64,000 nucleotides of DNA from Leeia oryzae DSM 17879 (GTDB lineage: Bacteria; Pseudomonadota; Gammaproteobacteria; Burkholderiales; Leeiaceae). The position numbers and the translations under genes were made by a program. The notes below the pieces were generated by a model. It ran no database searches, was not told the DNA's origin, and saw only the letters and a program-made list of their open reading frames with translations. Positions 47,430 to 56,086 of the stretch are shown here, in pieces. Within the stretch, counting starts at the first letter, position 1. Each line of letters begins with the position of its first letter. The DNA is taken from NCBI RefSeq assembly GCF_000376945.1, contig NZ_AQXU01000014.1, positions 1 to 64,000 on the forward strand, given 5' to 3'.

Positions 47430-47927
47430 TTACTTGCGCACTTTCTTCTTCACAATCACTTTGCCTTTGGATTTTTTGGTGCTGCTATCACTTTGTGCAG
47501 ACTTCTCACTCTCTTGCTTGGCATGTTTGCCTCGCTTGCCTTTGACAGGCGCTTCCTGCGCATCCGCGTGATCCTGCTTGCGTCCTTTCTTGGACGCCTT
47601 GCTGCCATTATCCGCTTCGTCACTGGCTTTGCCCTTGCCTTTCTTGGCTATCGGCTTGCAGACGGTTTTTACGGGTTTGGCTTTCTTGCCCTTGACCTTC
47701 TTGGCGGGCTTGGCCTTTTCACATTTGGCAGGTTCAGCATCTTCTTCTGCTTCTGCGGCCGGTTTGCGGGCTTCATCTTTCGCAGCAGCAGGTGCCTTGG
47801 TGGCAGGCGGCTCTGAATAGCCAGGGGTATCAAAGGGAAGCGGGGCAGGTCCTTCTGCATGGGCAGAGAATGAGGTGCCTAGCCAGAGTGGCAACACAAG
47901 GGCTAGATAGCGCATCTTGTTCATCAT
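47430..47927 (-). CDS. Exported Lys/Ala-rich low-complexity protein
   Basis: A 165-residue protein with a convincing signal peptide (residues 1-24, ending FSAHA/EG). A short Pro/Ala-rich stretch follows, then a long basic tail rich in Lys, Ala and Gly with patches of Glu and Asp (for example KKVKGKKAKPVK). Composition resembles histone H1-like proteins, but the signal peptide puts it in the periplasm or outside. Two Cys lie in the middle. It might bind nucleic acid, LPS or cell wall by charge. I do not recognise a defined family. ATG 47924 is an alternative start. Confidence 0.7.
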   Translation of the reverse strand: MMNKMRYLALVLPLWLGTSFSAHAEGPAPLPFDTPGYSEPPATKAPAAAKDEARKPAAEAEEDAEPAKCEKAKPAKKVKGKKAKPVKTVCKPIAKKGKGKASDEADNGSKASKKGRKQDHADAQEAPVKGKRGKHAKQESEKSAQSDSSTKKSKGKVIVKKKVRK

Positions 47928-48084
47928 GAGCGACTGTCCAGTGGGTAAGTTAAGTAAGCTGGCAATTTTACACGTAACTGATAAAAAAGCAGACAGAATA
48001 AACCGTGTTTTGACGGACGGTATGCTTCTGCGGGTGGAGCGGTACGGTCAATTACCCCCGAGGCAGGTATCAGCCGGTCAATGT

Positions 48085-48123
48085 AAAAAGCCACCAGACT
48101 GGACCTGAGTGTAGTCTGATGGC
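48085..48123 (-). terminator. Terminator of the lytic transglycosylase gene
   Basis: On the minus strand the stem GCCATCAGACT pairs with AGTCTGGTGGC (one G-U pair) and is followed by five T residues. Confidence 0.85.
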
Positions 48124-48188
48124 TTCAAGCGCTAAAAGTTCAGCCGTAGTATGGCGGGCGAACACTGGTTTTAGCGAAACGGTATGGC

Positions 48189-48917
48189 TTAGAACTGGCG
48201 AACCTTGGCAACCAGCTTGCGTCCCATCGGCAGCAGGGTAACCCGCAAACGCTGGCTGATGCGCAAACTGACGTTCTGGAACTGTGCACGGTTCATGTTG
48301 CCAATCACGCGGGGTACGTAGTCCTGGGTTTCCTTGAACTTGGGAATGTTATACCCGGCACGGATCACGGAGCCTTCGCCGGCATTGTAAGCTGCTACCG
48401 CCAGTTCCAGGTTCTGGTCAAACATCTTCAGCAGGTCGCGCAGGTATTTGGCGCCACCACGGATGTTTTGCTCCGGGTTCATCGGGTTTTTGACGCCATA
48501 ACGCACGGCAGTGGCCGGCATCATCTGCATCATGCCCAGTGCGCCGCGTGGTGATACGGCATCGGGCTGGTAACCGGATTCTGCCGTAATGATGCCATCC
48601 AGCAGTGCCGGGCTAACCTTGGTCTCTTTGGCGATCTTCTGAACCAGCTTGGCGTACTTTTTCCGGCGTTCATCGACACCGGGGGCCGCTGGCTTGAAAT
48701 TAGGGACAGGGGTCAGTCTTTGCTGGGTGGCCAGTGGCTCACTGTCAGACAAAGTGACCGTGTTTTCACGCTTGAAAAGCGTATAACGATCATCGACCTG
48801 TTCATTACTATAGTGGGCTACACCGTCACCATCTACAAAAGCATAGATGTCGGCACTGGCTGCAAAAGAGGCACTTAGCAGGAGTGCGGCAAGCGAGGCT
48901 TTATATTTAAATGTCAT
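48189..48917 (-). CDS. Periplasmic lytic transglycosylase (SLT domain) with N-terminal DUF4124-like segment
   Basis: A 242-residue exported peptidoglycan lytic transglycosylase. A signal peptide (ALLLSASFAASA) is followed by a DUF4124-like stretch (IYAFVDGDGVAHYSNE). The SLT domain spans about 95-215, with the catalytic Glu in ITAESGYQPDAVSPRGALGMMQ and the AYNAGEGSV motif. It cleaves the glycan strand to form anhydro-muramyl ends, either for wall growth or for insertion of envelope machines. Confidence 0.92.
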   Translation of the reverse strand: MTFKYKASLAALLLSASFAASADIYAFVDGDGVAHYSNEQVDDRYTLFKRENTVTLSDSEPLATQQRLTPVPNFKPAAPGVDERRKKYAKLVQKIAKETKVSPALLDGIITAESGYQPDAVSPRGALGMMQMMPATAVRYGVKNPMNPEQNIRGGAKYLRDLLKMFDQNLELAVAAYNAGEGSVIRAGYNIPKFKETQDYVPRVIGNMNRAQFQNVSLRISQRLRVTLLPMGRKLVAKVRQF

Positions 48918-49162
48918 GCGTAATCAATGTGCTCTAAAACGCCAGTTTACCAGAAAAACCATATTTTTCAAAAACTTGGCCTGTTTTATGCCTTGGCTAT
49001 TCTCAATGACAATGTCCTTGGTTTAGTTTTGGTGCGGGCTGTGGCGCTGTTCGTGCTGTCGTTTAAAAACCACAAAAACGAGGTTCTGATACCCGAAAAA
49101 CAGGGCAAAAATGCGGTTTGGGTGATTAAAACACGGGTATTTTGCAGCGGCGGAACCGCAGG

Positions 49163-49188
49163 AAAACAGGCACCCGGGAAGGTGCCTG
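49163..49188 (-). terminator. Terminator of tsaD
   Basis: Read on the minus strand, CAGGCACC pairs with GGGTGCCTG around a short loop and is followed by TTTT. Confidence 0.75.
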
Positions 49189-49208
49189 CTAACGAGCCGA
49201 AACGTAAC

Positions 49209-50222
49209 TTAGGCGGCGGGCAAACTGGATAAATCCCAGCGCGGTTTGATGGCAAACCGGTAATCGTGGTTGGCGCTGGCCAGACGTTGTGCACCGGCAA
49301 AGGCAATCATGGCGCCATTGTCGGTACAGAATGCCAGCGGCGGGTAATAGACTTGCAGTTTTCGGCGGGCCGCTGCCTCGTTTAGCTGTTCGCGTAGTTG
49401 CTTGTTTGCCCCTACGCCACCAGCTACTACCAGCTGTTTCATGCCGGTTTGTTTTAATGCAGACAATGACTTTTTGACCAGCACGTCGACAATGGCATCC
49501 TGAAAGGCGCGGGCGATATCAGCCTTGGTCTGGTCATCCAGCACTGTCTGCTGCTTGACCAGCGTCAGTACCGCCGTTTTCAGGCCGGAGAAGCTGAAAT
49601 CCAGATCACCGGAGTGCAGCATCGGGCGGGGCAGGGTAAAGCGCTCTGGCGAGCCTTGCTCAGCCAGTCGGGATAAGGCGGGGCCACCGGGGTAAGACAG
49701 GCCCAGCAGCTTGGCGGTCTTGTCAAATGCTTCACCAGCGGCATCGTCTACCGTTTCGCCCAGCAACTCGTATTGGCCCACGCCACGTACCGCCATCAGT
49801 TGTGAATGGCCACCAGACACCAGCAGGGCGATAAACGGAAACTGCGGTGCAGGTGTCGCCAGCAAGGGAGATAGCAGATGACCTTCCAGATGGTGCACCG
49901 GTATCACCGGCTTGCCGAGCGCAAACCCCAGCGCATTGGCGATGCTGGCACCCACCAGCAGTGCCCCTGCCAACCCCGGACCCTCGGTGTAGGCAATGGC
50001 ATCCAGATCACTCAACTGCTTGCCAGACTCCTTCAGGCAAGCTTCTGTCAGCGGCAACACCCGGCGGATATGGTCGCGAGATGCCAGCTCCGGCACTACG
50101 CCGCCGTATTCGGCATGCATGGCAATCTGGCTATGCAGCTGATGGGCCAGCAGTCCGGTGTCCGTGTCGTAGAGGGCAATGCCTGTTTCATCACAGGAGG
50201 TTTCGATACCAAGAACGAGCAT
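49209..50222 (-). CDS. tsaD: tRNA N6-threonylcarbamoyladenosine synthase subunit TsaD
   Basis: A 337-residue ASKHA-fold protein that transfers threonylcarbamoyl to A37 of ANN-decoding tRNAs together with TsaB and TsaE. ATG 50222 begins [14 protein letters not shown]; the longer frame is not family-like. The metal-binding His pair lies in HHLEGH (near residue 110), and [12 protein letters not shown] is typical. The frequent neighbour rpsU is absent upstream, where nadE lies instead. Confidence 0.96.
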   Translation of the reverse strand: MLVLGIETSCDETGIALYDTDTGLLAHQLHSQIAMHAEYGGVVPELASRDHIRRVLPLTEACLKESGKQLSDLDAIAYTEGPGLAGALLVGASIANALGFALGKPVIPVHHLEGHLLSPLLATPAPQFPFIALLVSGGHSQLMAVRGVGQYELLGETVDDAAGEAFDKTAKLLGLSYPGGPALSRLAEQGSPERFTLPRPMLHSGDLDFSFSGLKTAVLTLVKQQTVLDDQTKADIARAFQDAIVDVLVKKSLSALKQTGMKQLVVAGGVGANKQLREQLNEAAARRKLQVYYPPLAFCTDNGAMIAFAGAQRLASANHDYRFAIKPRWDLSSLPAA

Positions 50223-50299
50223 ATGAGATCTAATCTGTCTAAAAGTAACTATATATATGTATATGAACAAGCGGCCGAGGGATTATCCCAGCTCGTGCC

Positions 50300-51913
50300 T
50301 TACGCAAAGTACCCGTTGGTAATCGGGTAGCGCCAGTCTTTGCCAAAACCGCGCGGCGTAATGCGTACCCCCACAGGGGCCTGACGGCGTTTGTACTCGT
50401 TGATTTTCAGCAGTTTGACCACACGCAAGACATCGGCCTCGGCATAACCTGACTTGATGATGTCGGCAATGCTCTGGTTATGCTCGACATAGCGTTCCAT
50501 GATGGCATCCAGCACGTCATAAGGTGGCAGGCTGTCCTGATCCTTCTGGTCCGGACGCAACTCGGCAGACGGCGGCCGGGTAATGATGCGGGTCGGGATC
50601 GGATCGGTCAGGCCATGTATCGTCACGCGGTTACGATATTCGCACAACCGGTAGACCCACATCTTGCTGACGTCTTTCAGTACGGCAAAGCCGCCTGCCA
50701 TGTCGCCGTACAGGGTGCAATAACCGGTGGTCATTTCGGACTTGTTACCTGTGGTCAGCACCAGTTTGCCGGTTTTGTTGGAAAGGGCCATCAGCAGGGT
50801 GCCTCGAACACGTGCCTGAATGTTTTCTTCGGTGGTATCCAGTGGCAGGCCGTTAAACTCGGGGGCCAGGGTGCCCACAAACTGCTCGTACATGGGCCAG
50901 ATATCCAGTTCGGAATATTTGCAATGTACGCGGCTTACCATGTCGCGGGAGTCAGTCAAGCTGATGTCGGCCGTATAGCGGCTAGGCATCATCACGGAAT
51001 GTACCTTGTCGGCGCCCAGTGCATCGACAGCGATTGCCAGTGTCAGGGCCGAATCCACTCCGCCAGACAGGCCAAGCAGTACGCCCGGAAAACGGTTTTT
51101 CTGGATATAGTCGCGTACGCCGACCACGAGCGCGGCATATACCGCCGCCTCTTCATCCGGCCAGGCGGCCAGGGTATCAGAGCTGAGCTGGCCATCGGCA
51201 TAATCTACATACGCCAATGCAGATTCAAACAGGGGCAGGTGCGCCGCCAGACGTCCGTTGGCATTCATCGCAAAAGAGCCACCGTCAAACACCAGTTCGT
51301 CCTGTCCGCCCACCCAGTTGGCGTACACCATGGCCAGCCCGGTTTCTGCTACGCGTTCTTCGGCAATGTGTACCCGTTCCTGCTCTTTGCCGCGGTGGTA
51401 TGGGCTTGCATTGGGGACCAGCAAGATGTCTGCACCCGCCGCCTTGGCACGCCTTGGGGCTTCCGGATGCCAGACATCTTCACAGATGTTGATGCCCAGT
51501 TTGACCCCGTCCAGCTCAAAGACGGCAGGTTCACCGCCCGGTGTAAAATAACGGTATTCATCAAATACTTCGTTATTGGGCAGGCTGAGTTTGCGGTAGT
51601 GGGCAATCTTGTTGCCACCATCCAGTACGGTCACGGCATTAAAGCGTTTGCCGTTTTCCAGTACCGGGTGCCCGATGACCATGGCGATCCCCTGGCTGGC
51701 ATCGGCCAGCTGCTGCAGAGCCATATCACAGTCATGATAAAAGGATGGACGCAGCAGCAAGTCTTCCGGCGGATAGCCGCACACCGAAAGCTCCGGGAAT
51801 AGCACCACGCGCGCACCGGCGGCTTTTGCCGTGATTGTCTGTTCCAGCATCTGCTGGGTATTGTGTGACAGATTGCCAACGATGGCATTGAATTGGGAAA
51901 TGGCTATACGCAT
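50300..51913 (-). CDS. nadE: Glutamine-dependent NAD+ synthetase
   Basis: A 537-residue two-domain NadE. The N-terminal nitrilase-type glutaminase has the triad Glu41, Lys108 and Cys144 (INICEDVWHP). The C-terminal synthetase has the pyrophosphate loop GLSGGVDS at 281-288. It amidates deamido-NAD with glutamine-derived ammonia. ATG 51913 (MRIAISQFNA) is chosen because the glutaminase fold starts there, although the frame is open further upstream. Confidence 0.96.
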   Translation of the reverse strand: MRIAISQFNAIVGNLSHNTQQMLEQTITAKAAGARVVLFPELSVCGYPPEDLLLRPSFYHDCDMALQQLADASQGIAMVIGHPVLENGKRFNAVTVLDGGNKIAHYRKLSLPNNEVFDEYRYFTPGGEPAVFELDGVKLGINICEDVWHPEAPRRAKAAGADILLVPNASPYHRGKEQERVHIAEERVAETGLAMVYANWVGGQDELVFDGGSFAMNANGRLAAHLPLFESALAYVDYADGQLSSDTLAAWPDEEAAVYAALVVGVRDYIQKNRFPGVLLGLSGGVDSALTLAIAVDALGADKVHSVMMPSRYTADISLTDSRDMVSRVHCKYSELDIWPMYEQFVGTLAPEFNGLPLDTTEENIQARVRGTLLMALSNKTGKLVLTTGNKSEMTTGYCTLYGDMAGGFAVLKDVSKMWVYRLCEYRNRVTIHGLTDPIPTRIITRPPSAELRPDQKDQDSLPPYDVLDAIMERYVEHNQSIADIIKSGYAEADVLRVVKLLKINEYKRRQAPVGVRITPRGFGKDWRYPITNGYFA

Positions 51914-52082
51914 ATCGTGTTTGACCGCATGTCGGATAAGGTTGGAGCGGGAGTCATCATGCAATTGCATGCCAGAGTACATCTGGTGTGTATTGCCAAT
52001 ATTGTAACGTAGTATGCAGTGCTTTTCTGCCGTTTATTGATGCGTGTGTTCAAACGTGTGTGCATGCACAACCTGCCCGTAC

Positions 52083-52121
52083 AAAAACAAACGGCCACTT
52101 CATGTGGAAGTGGCCGTTTGT
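52083..52121 (-). terminator. Terminator after the secreted unknown at 52143
   Basis: The 14-bp stem CAAACGGCCACTTC and its complement is followed on the minus strand by five T residues. It lies 22 bp past the stop of the gene at 52143. Confidence 0.9.
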
Positions 52122-52142
52122 GCTTGGCAGATGGTCCGTGTG

Positions 52143-53315
52143 TCAGTTGACCCAGTACAAATGCCGCAAGAAGTGCATGCCAGGGGCTTGCGGATCATTT
52201 TCGTGGCGACTCATGTAGTCACGAATATACGCAAACAGGCCAGACTTGGGGTGCTGTTTGTCTACGGTCTGGCAACCACCAGGCAGATGCATGCGCCCAT
52301 CCCGGTTCATGGCCGTGAATGATTGCATCGGGTACTTCAGCGGTTTCTGGAAATACCGGGCAATATTCAGCCCCTGGCCGGCAGGGCAGAGCTCGGTGAC
52401 GCCAGCCAGCATGCCGCTGTCCATTTTTTCTGACACCAGCAAGGTCTTGCCTTTCCAGGCCGGAATGACTTCTTCCAGCAGGTGTTGCCATGTACTAAAG
52501 GACTCAGCATCCAGCGTCAGCGGAAAGGCAGTATGCTTTTGTTTCGGGTTCGGAATCCATTCGTCTTCGTCATCCGTTTCTGCCAGTACGCTGCGAGACA
52601 TCGCCAGCGAGGTCTCGAACCCTTTGGTGATTAGTGCATGTGCGCGAGTCATGCCTTTTGGGTCGCCCAGATAAACCATGCGCTCAAAGTCTTTTTGTTC
52701 GTCCGGGTTAACCCGGTAAGCCCCCACCAGCTCGATGATGCCTTCGGCAAACTGGTGGTAAGCCAGCGCCCAGAGGATATCGCTCTGGTCGATGCGAAAG
52801 CTCGCATCCAGCTGGTATTCGTTAGCGTAGTAATCCGGTTCGTTCATCGGCGGATGCACTTCAAACGGACGGGTGCCGGCCTTGGGAATGGCAAAAAAGT
52901 ATTTTTCCCAGACGTCTATCTTGCTGTCGCCATCCAGGTCAACCTGCCAGGTTCCGGGTGTCACTTTCAGGCCATCCCCTTTTTGCAGGTTGATTTTCGT
53001 CAGCACCGCACGTGTGGTACGCAAGTGGTCCCGTACCAGCAGGATTTCCCGGTGCAAGTCTTCCTCCAGCTGTTTGTAACCGGTCTTGGATTGGTCCAGC
53101 CGGGCCATATTGGTTTTGAGCCAGCCGCTAACCTGCTGCACCAAAGCAACATCGCGACACAAGACAAATGCTTGTTTGTCGGCATTGGCGTTAGCCATTT
53201 GCGCAGTTTGGGGAGCGTGTTGGCAGGTTTGCTGGAACCCGGTGGTGGTCGTAAAGTCCGGGGCTGCAATCGCGAGTGTCGGCAGCAGGCTTGCCGCAAG
53301 CAGAAGAGTGCGCAT
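52143..53315 (-). CDS. Exported conserved-looking protein of unknown function
   Basis: A 390-residue protein. ATG 53315 (MRTLLLAASLLPTLAIA) gives a clean signal peptide ending AIA/APDF, and the longer frame does not. The mature part is globular and mainly helical, with several aromatic motifs (DVWEKYFFAIPKAGTRPF, ILWALAYHQFAEGIIELVGAY) and an Asp-rich loop, DLDGDSKIDV, that resembles an EF-hand-like calcium loop. Three conserved-looking Cys are present. It is a single-gene unit with its own terminator. I do not recognise a functional family. Confidence 0.75.
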   Translation of the reverse strand: MRTLLLAASLLPTLAIAAPDFTTTTGFQQTCQHAPQTAQMANANADKQAFVLCRDVALVQQVSGWLKTNMARLDQSKTGYKQLEEDLHREILLVRDHLRTTRAVLTKINLQKGDGLKVTPGTWQVDLDGDSKIDVWEKYFFAIPKAGTRPFEVHPPMNEPDYYANEYQLDASFRIDQSDILWALAYHQFAEGIIELVGAYRVNPDEQKDFERMVYLGDPKGMTRAHALITKGFETSLAMSRSVLAETDDEDEWIPNPKQKHTAFPLTLDAESFSTWQHLLEEVIPAWKGKTLLVSEKMDSGMLAGVTELCPAGQGLNIARYFQKPLKYPMQSFTAMNRDGRMHLPGGCQTVDKQHPKSGLFAYIRDYMSRHENDPQAPGMHFLRHLYWVN

Positions 53316-53406
53316 GATGACAATGTGGCTTCGAGAATGAAGGAAGTCACATTGTATCATGCAAGGGGAATATTTATGCTGTCAGAATAACCGGTTTGGT
53401 CAAGGT

Positions 53407-53868
53407 TCATAGCCTCCACTCGTATTCCAGCCAGTTACTTTTGGTGGCGGGCAGTTTGTCGTAGACCGCCTGTGCCCGGTGGTTGTCTGGCGCAGTGAAC
53501 CAGTTCATGGCCGGATATCCTGCCGCGCGCGACCATGCAGCAGCATGCTCCATCAGTTGCTGGCCGTAACCCAGGTCGCGAAACAGCGGTAACACGAATA
53601 CATCGTACAAGGTGCAGATCTGCTCAGCCGTGATGCTGGCCGAGGTGAAATACAGGGTGGTAAAGCCAACCGGCTGGCCAGCGGCATAGGCAATATGCTG
53701 AATGCCTCGGTAGGGCTCATCAATCAGCTGTCCAAAGAATGCTCGGTTGCGTGCTTCGTCTATATCCGCAGCCTCATAGAATTGCTGATAACCCTCTATC
53801 AGCGGCAGCAGATCATCCAGATTGTCATGAGTCACGACGTCGATATTGATGGGTAAGGTATCCGGCAT
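53407..53868 (-). CDS. GNAT-family N-acetyltransferase
   Basis: A 153-residue GNAT protein. ATG 53868 (MPDTLPINIDVVTHDN) is preferred to the longer frame. The acetyl-CoA loop is RDLGYGQQLMEHA, preceded by LYDVFVLP, and the C-terminal strand is MNWFTAPDNHRAQAVYDKL. The substrate is unknown. Confidence 0.88.
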   Translation of the reverse strand: MPDTLPINIDVVTHDNLDDLLPLIEGYQQFYEAADIDEARNRAFFGQLIDEPYRGIQHIAYAAGQPVGFTTLYFTSASITAEQICTLYDVFVLPLFRDLGYGQQLMEHAAAWSRAAGYPAMNWFTAPDNHRAQAVYDKLPATKSNWLEYEWRL

Positions 53869-54073
53869 GATATTCCCTCGGTAAGAAGTCAGCGAATCTG
53901 TGTGCTCACCGGCATGAAGGCCGGGTAAGGGAAGGGCGAGCACAATCTACCCAGAAGCAGCAGAGGCAAGCCCGCACGACTGCAGATGCAGTGCCCGGAT
54001 CGCCAATCCATGCTCTCTCATCCACTATAGGCATTTTTTGGGCAACAGGCAAAACCGCAGGGGAAATAAAGAC

Positions 54074-54610
54074 TTACTCGCTGGCCGTGAAACTGGAAAC
54101 ATCCATCCAGCCGGTGCTGTCGGCAAACTGATAGGCTACATAGCTCACCAGCTGGCTAGACATCAGCCCGGCCAGTACGATGCCTGCCATGCGGGGCTTG
54201 GAGACAGGGATCAGGCGCATCATGGCCCTGGAAAAGGCAAACAGGCTAAAAATCATCCAGCCGATGCTGACCATCACGGCACTGGTTTCATCAAACGTAG
54301 CTACTACCGGTACCAGTGTATCTGGCAGGGCCAGCAAGGTTAGCAGGCTGTAATTCAGGATAAACGGGATCGGGTAGCCTGACTGGCGCAGCAAGCGGGC
54401 CGTAATCCAGGCGAACGTGGCGGTAGCGGCCAGATACTGGCCGCCAAAAAAGACAAACCGGGTAACCAGGTCGGCCTTGAAGAAGTCGCCGGGGGTGGCC
54501 GTCACGCAGCCGATCAGCAACAAAATGGCAGACAGTTCCCAGGTCCGGAAAGCGATTTTGAACGGGGCAGAAACCCGGCCGGTGATTACCAGCCAGGCAT
54601 CATCTACCAA
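54074..54610 (-). CDS. Small integral membrane protein coupled to purU
   Basis: A protein of about 178 residues with four or five hydrophobic helices (ELSAILLLIGCV, FVFFGGQYLAATATFAWI, YSLLTLLALPDTLVPVV, VSIGWMIFSLFAF and AGIVLAGLMSSQLVSYVAY). No ATG or GTG start fits. The frame offers TTG at 54610, or a CTG at 54631 that overlaps the purU stop as CTGA; the second would add NALLNR and a start like natural overlaps. The family is unknown. Tight spacing suggests co-transcription with purU but no functional link is evident. Confidence 0.65.
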   Translation of the reverse strand: MVDDAWLVITGRVSAPFKIAFRTWELSAILLLIGCVTATPGDFFKADLVTRFVFFGGQYLAATATFAWITARLLRQSGYPIPFILNYSLLTLLALPDTLVPVVATFDETSAVMVSIGWMIFSLFAFSRAMMRLIPVSKPRMAGIVLAGLMSSQLVSYVAYQFADSTGWMDVSSFTASE

Positions 54611-54627
54611 CCGGTTAAGCAGGGCGT

Positions 54628-55482
54628 TCAGTCGAATACCACCGTTTTGTTTTTATACACCAGTACCCGATGATCTATATGCCAGCGCACGGCACTGGAC
54701 AGTACCACCCGTTCCAGATCACGCCCCTTCTGCAGCAGGTCGTCAATCGAATCCCGGTGAGAAATGCGGGCAACGTTTTGTTCAATGATCGGGCCGTCAT
54801 CCAGTACCTCGGTCACATAGTGGCCGGTGGCGCCAATCAGTTTCACCCCGCGTTCAAAGGCGCGGTGGTATGGACGTGCGCCATGGAATGCCGGCAGAAA
54901 ACTGTGATGGATGTTGATGACTTTTTGCGGGTAGCGCTTGCAGAACTCCGGCGACAATACCTGCATGTAACGCGCCAGCACGATCAGGTCGATGTTGTAC
55001 TCGGCCAGCAGGCGGAACTGTTCTGCCTCTGCTGCCTCCTTGTTTTGGGCCGTGACGCTGATCACGTGGTACGGAATGCCATAGAAATCGGCAATGTCAC
55101 GGGTATCTTCATGATTACTGATGATCAGTGGAATGTCACACTGCAGTTCGCCTTGCTTGTGGCGATACAGCAAGTCGACCAGACAGTGGTCAAACTTGGA
55201 CACAAAAATCGCCATCCGGGTACGGCGTCGGCCGTCTTCCAGTCGCCAGTTCATCTTGAAATCTGCCATGGCCGCATCAAATGCAGCCGGAAACTCGTCC
55301 AGCGACAGGTTAAAGTCGGTCAGATCCCACTCCACCCGCATCAAAAAGATGCCTTCGGTGGCATCCTGATGCTGGTCTGCATGCAGGATGTTGGCGTTGT
55401 GCTGGTACAGAAAATCGGCAATGGCAGCCACCAGGCCTTTACGGTCCGGGCTGCTGATCAATAGGGTCGCGGTATTTTTCAT
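54628..55482 (-). CDS. purU: Formyltetrahydrofolate deformylase
   Basis: A 284-residue PurU that hydrolyses 10-formyl-THF to formate and THF. An N-terminal ACT domain (about 5-85) precedes a formyltransferase-fold domain with HHSFLPAFHGARPYHRAFER and TGHYVTEVLDDGPIIEQ holding the catalytic His and Asp. In Pseudomonas a purU copy lies inside the betaine/sarcosine cluster to relieve one-carbon overload. Here it is 39 kb away, so it is either the housekeeping copy or serves both roles. Confidence 0.95.
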   Translation of the reverse strand: MKNTATLLISSPDRKGLVAAIADFLYQHNANILHADQHQDATEGIFLMRVEWDLTDFNLSLDEFPAAFDAAMADFKMNWRLEDGRRRTRMAIFVSKFDHCLVDLLYRHKQGELQCDIPLIISNHEDTRDIADFYGIPYHVISVTAQNKEAAEAEQFRLLAEYNIDLIVLARYMQVLSPEFCKRYPQKVINIHHSFLPAFHGARPYHRAFERGVKLIGATGHYVTEVLDDGPIIEQNVARISHRDSIDDLLQKGRDLERVVLSSAVRWHIDHRVLVYKNKTVVFD

Positions 55483-55662
55483 GAGCGGATCGCGGTGCTT
55501 TGCGAAGCAAGAGAGTAAAGAAACAGAGTTTAGCAGAAGCCGCCGTTTTGCTCATGCCTTATTCCATGTTCTTTGGTGAGGATAGGGGGCTGGCAGGTGG
55601 ATGGGGCGAAGCGATATCCACCAATAAATACGATCAAACCCGTCTCGGTTTGATCATTTCAC

Positions 55663-55684
55663 AAAACACTAGATCTAGTGTTTT
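55663..55684. repeat. 22-bp perfect palindrome far upstream of nrdA
   Basis: The core ACACTAGATCTAGTGT (55666-55681) is extended by AAA and TTT on the two sides. It resembles an NrdR box but lies about 300 bp from the tandem pair near the gene. It may be a distal site or belong to another regulator. Confidence 0.55.
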
Positions 55685-55819
55685 GCATCACAAACAAACC
55701 AGATTAAGCTCAAAATATAATTTCATCAGGGTTTTTGGCAGAAAAAACACATGTCATTTGACCAAAAATCTACTTTAGCTCCATGCGCTATCACCTTGAT
55801 TTTTATGTAAATGCAAAGT

Positions 55820-55840
55820 CATGCAATGCTGCATTGCATG
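55820..55840. repeat. 21-bp palindrome upstream of nrdA
   Basis: The arms CATGCAATGC and GCATTGCATG flank a single T. They match exactly, so it is an operator candidate or short hairpin. Confidence 0.5.
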
Positions 55841-55949
55841 CTTGAAGTTATGCATTTATCGTGCTGATTTTTCAATAACATTTGCATAAATCGCCCTTGC
55901 TACATACCTGAATTCTGGAAAAAATCAATCTTGCAGTTATTGTCTCGTA

Positions 55950-55996
55950 GTACTAGAATTTGTGCAGTTCTTGACGAATAACACTAGATGTAGTGG
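55950..55996. promoter_or_regulatory. Candidate tandem NrdR boxes
   Basis: The sites GTACTAGAATTTGTGC (55950-55965) and ACACTAGATGTAGTGG (55981-55996) both resemble the partly palindromic NrdR box. Their starts are 31 bp apart, three helical turns, as in known paired NrdR sites. They overlap the possible promoter (TTGACG at 55971), consistent with repression of nrdA by NrdR when dATP is high. No nrdR gene is in the window. Confidence 0.65.
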
Positions 55997-56027
55997 TTAT
56001 TCACAAATTATCCACAGCTTGTCCACA
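55997..56027. promoter_or_regulatory. DnaA-box cluster before nrdA
   Basis: TTATTCACA (55997-56005) and TTATCCACA (56008-56016) are perfect TTATNCACA boxes; TTGTCCACA (56019-56027) has one mismatch. Their spacing is 11 bp, one helical turn, so DnaA could bind co-operatively on one face. DnaA control of nrdAB is known in E. coli. Confidence 0.75.
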
Positions 56028-56086
56028 GTGCATAAATCGTGCCGGATGACAAGCTGGTTTTATCCTGCACAACATGGAGGCCATGC

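Larger units (their letters stand above)
55483..56086 (+). promoter_or_regulatory. 604-bp nrdA upstream region with multiple inverted repeats
   Basis: No gene is supported. From left to right it holds a 9-bp hairpin (55632-55655), a 22-bp perfect palindrome (55663-55684), a 21-bp palindrome (55820-55840), two NrdR-box-like sites, and three DnaA-box-like sites directly before the nrdA ribosome site. The region turns very AT-rich after 55670. A TTGACG at 55971-55976 may be a -35 element; a -10 near 55996 is weak. Confidence 0.6.

Noticed and set aside
48927-49208. Small gene between the lytic transglycosylase and tsaD
   Set aside because: The 101-codon frame has no ribosome site, runs into the tsaD 3' end on the opposite strand and includes the tsaD terminator hairpin.
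50480-51802. 440-codon open frame on the plus strand opposite nadE
   Set aside because: Shadow of nadE: the minus strand has all NadE motifs and a terminated gene order, and the plus-strand translation has no family-like segment or ribosome site.
55997-56027. DnaA boxes read as a chromosomal origin
   Set aside because: Only three boxes, directly before nrdA, with no dnaA, dnaN, gidA or parAB nearby. Regulation of nrdA explains them better.
56039-56086. Longer start for nrdA
   Set aside because: It would begin close to the DnaA boxes without a ribosome site, while GGAGG is well placed for ATG 56087.
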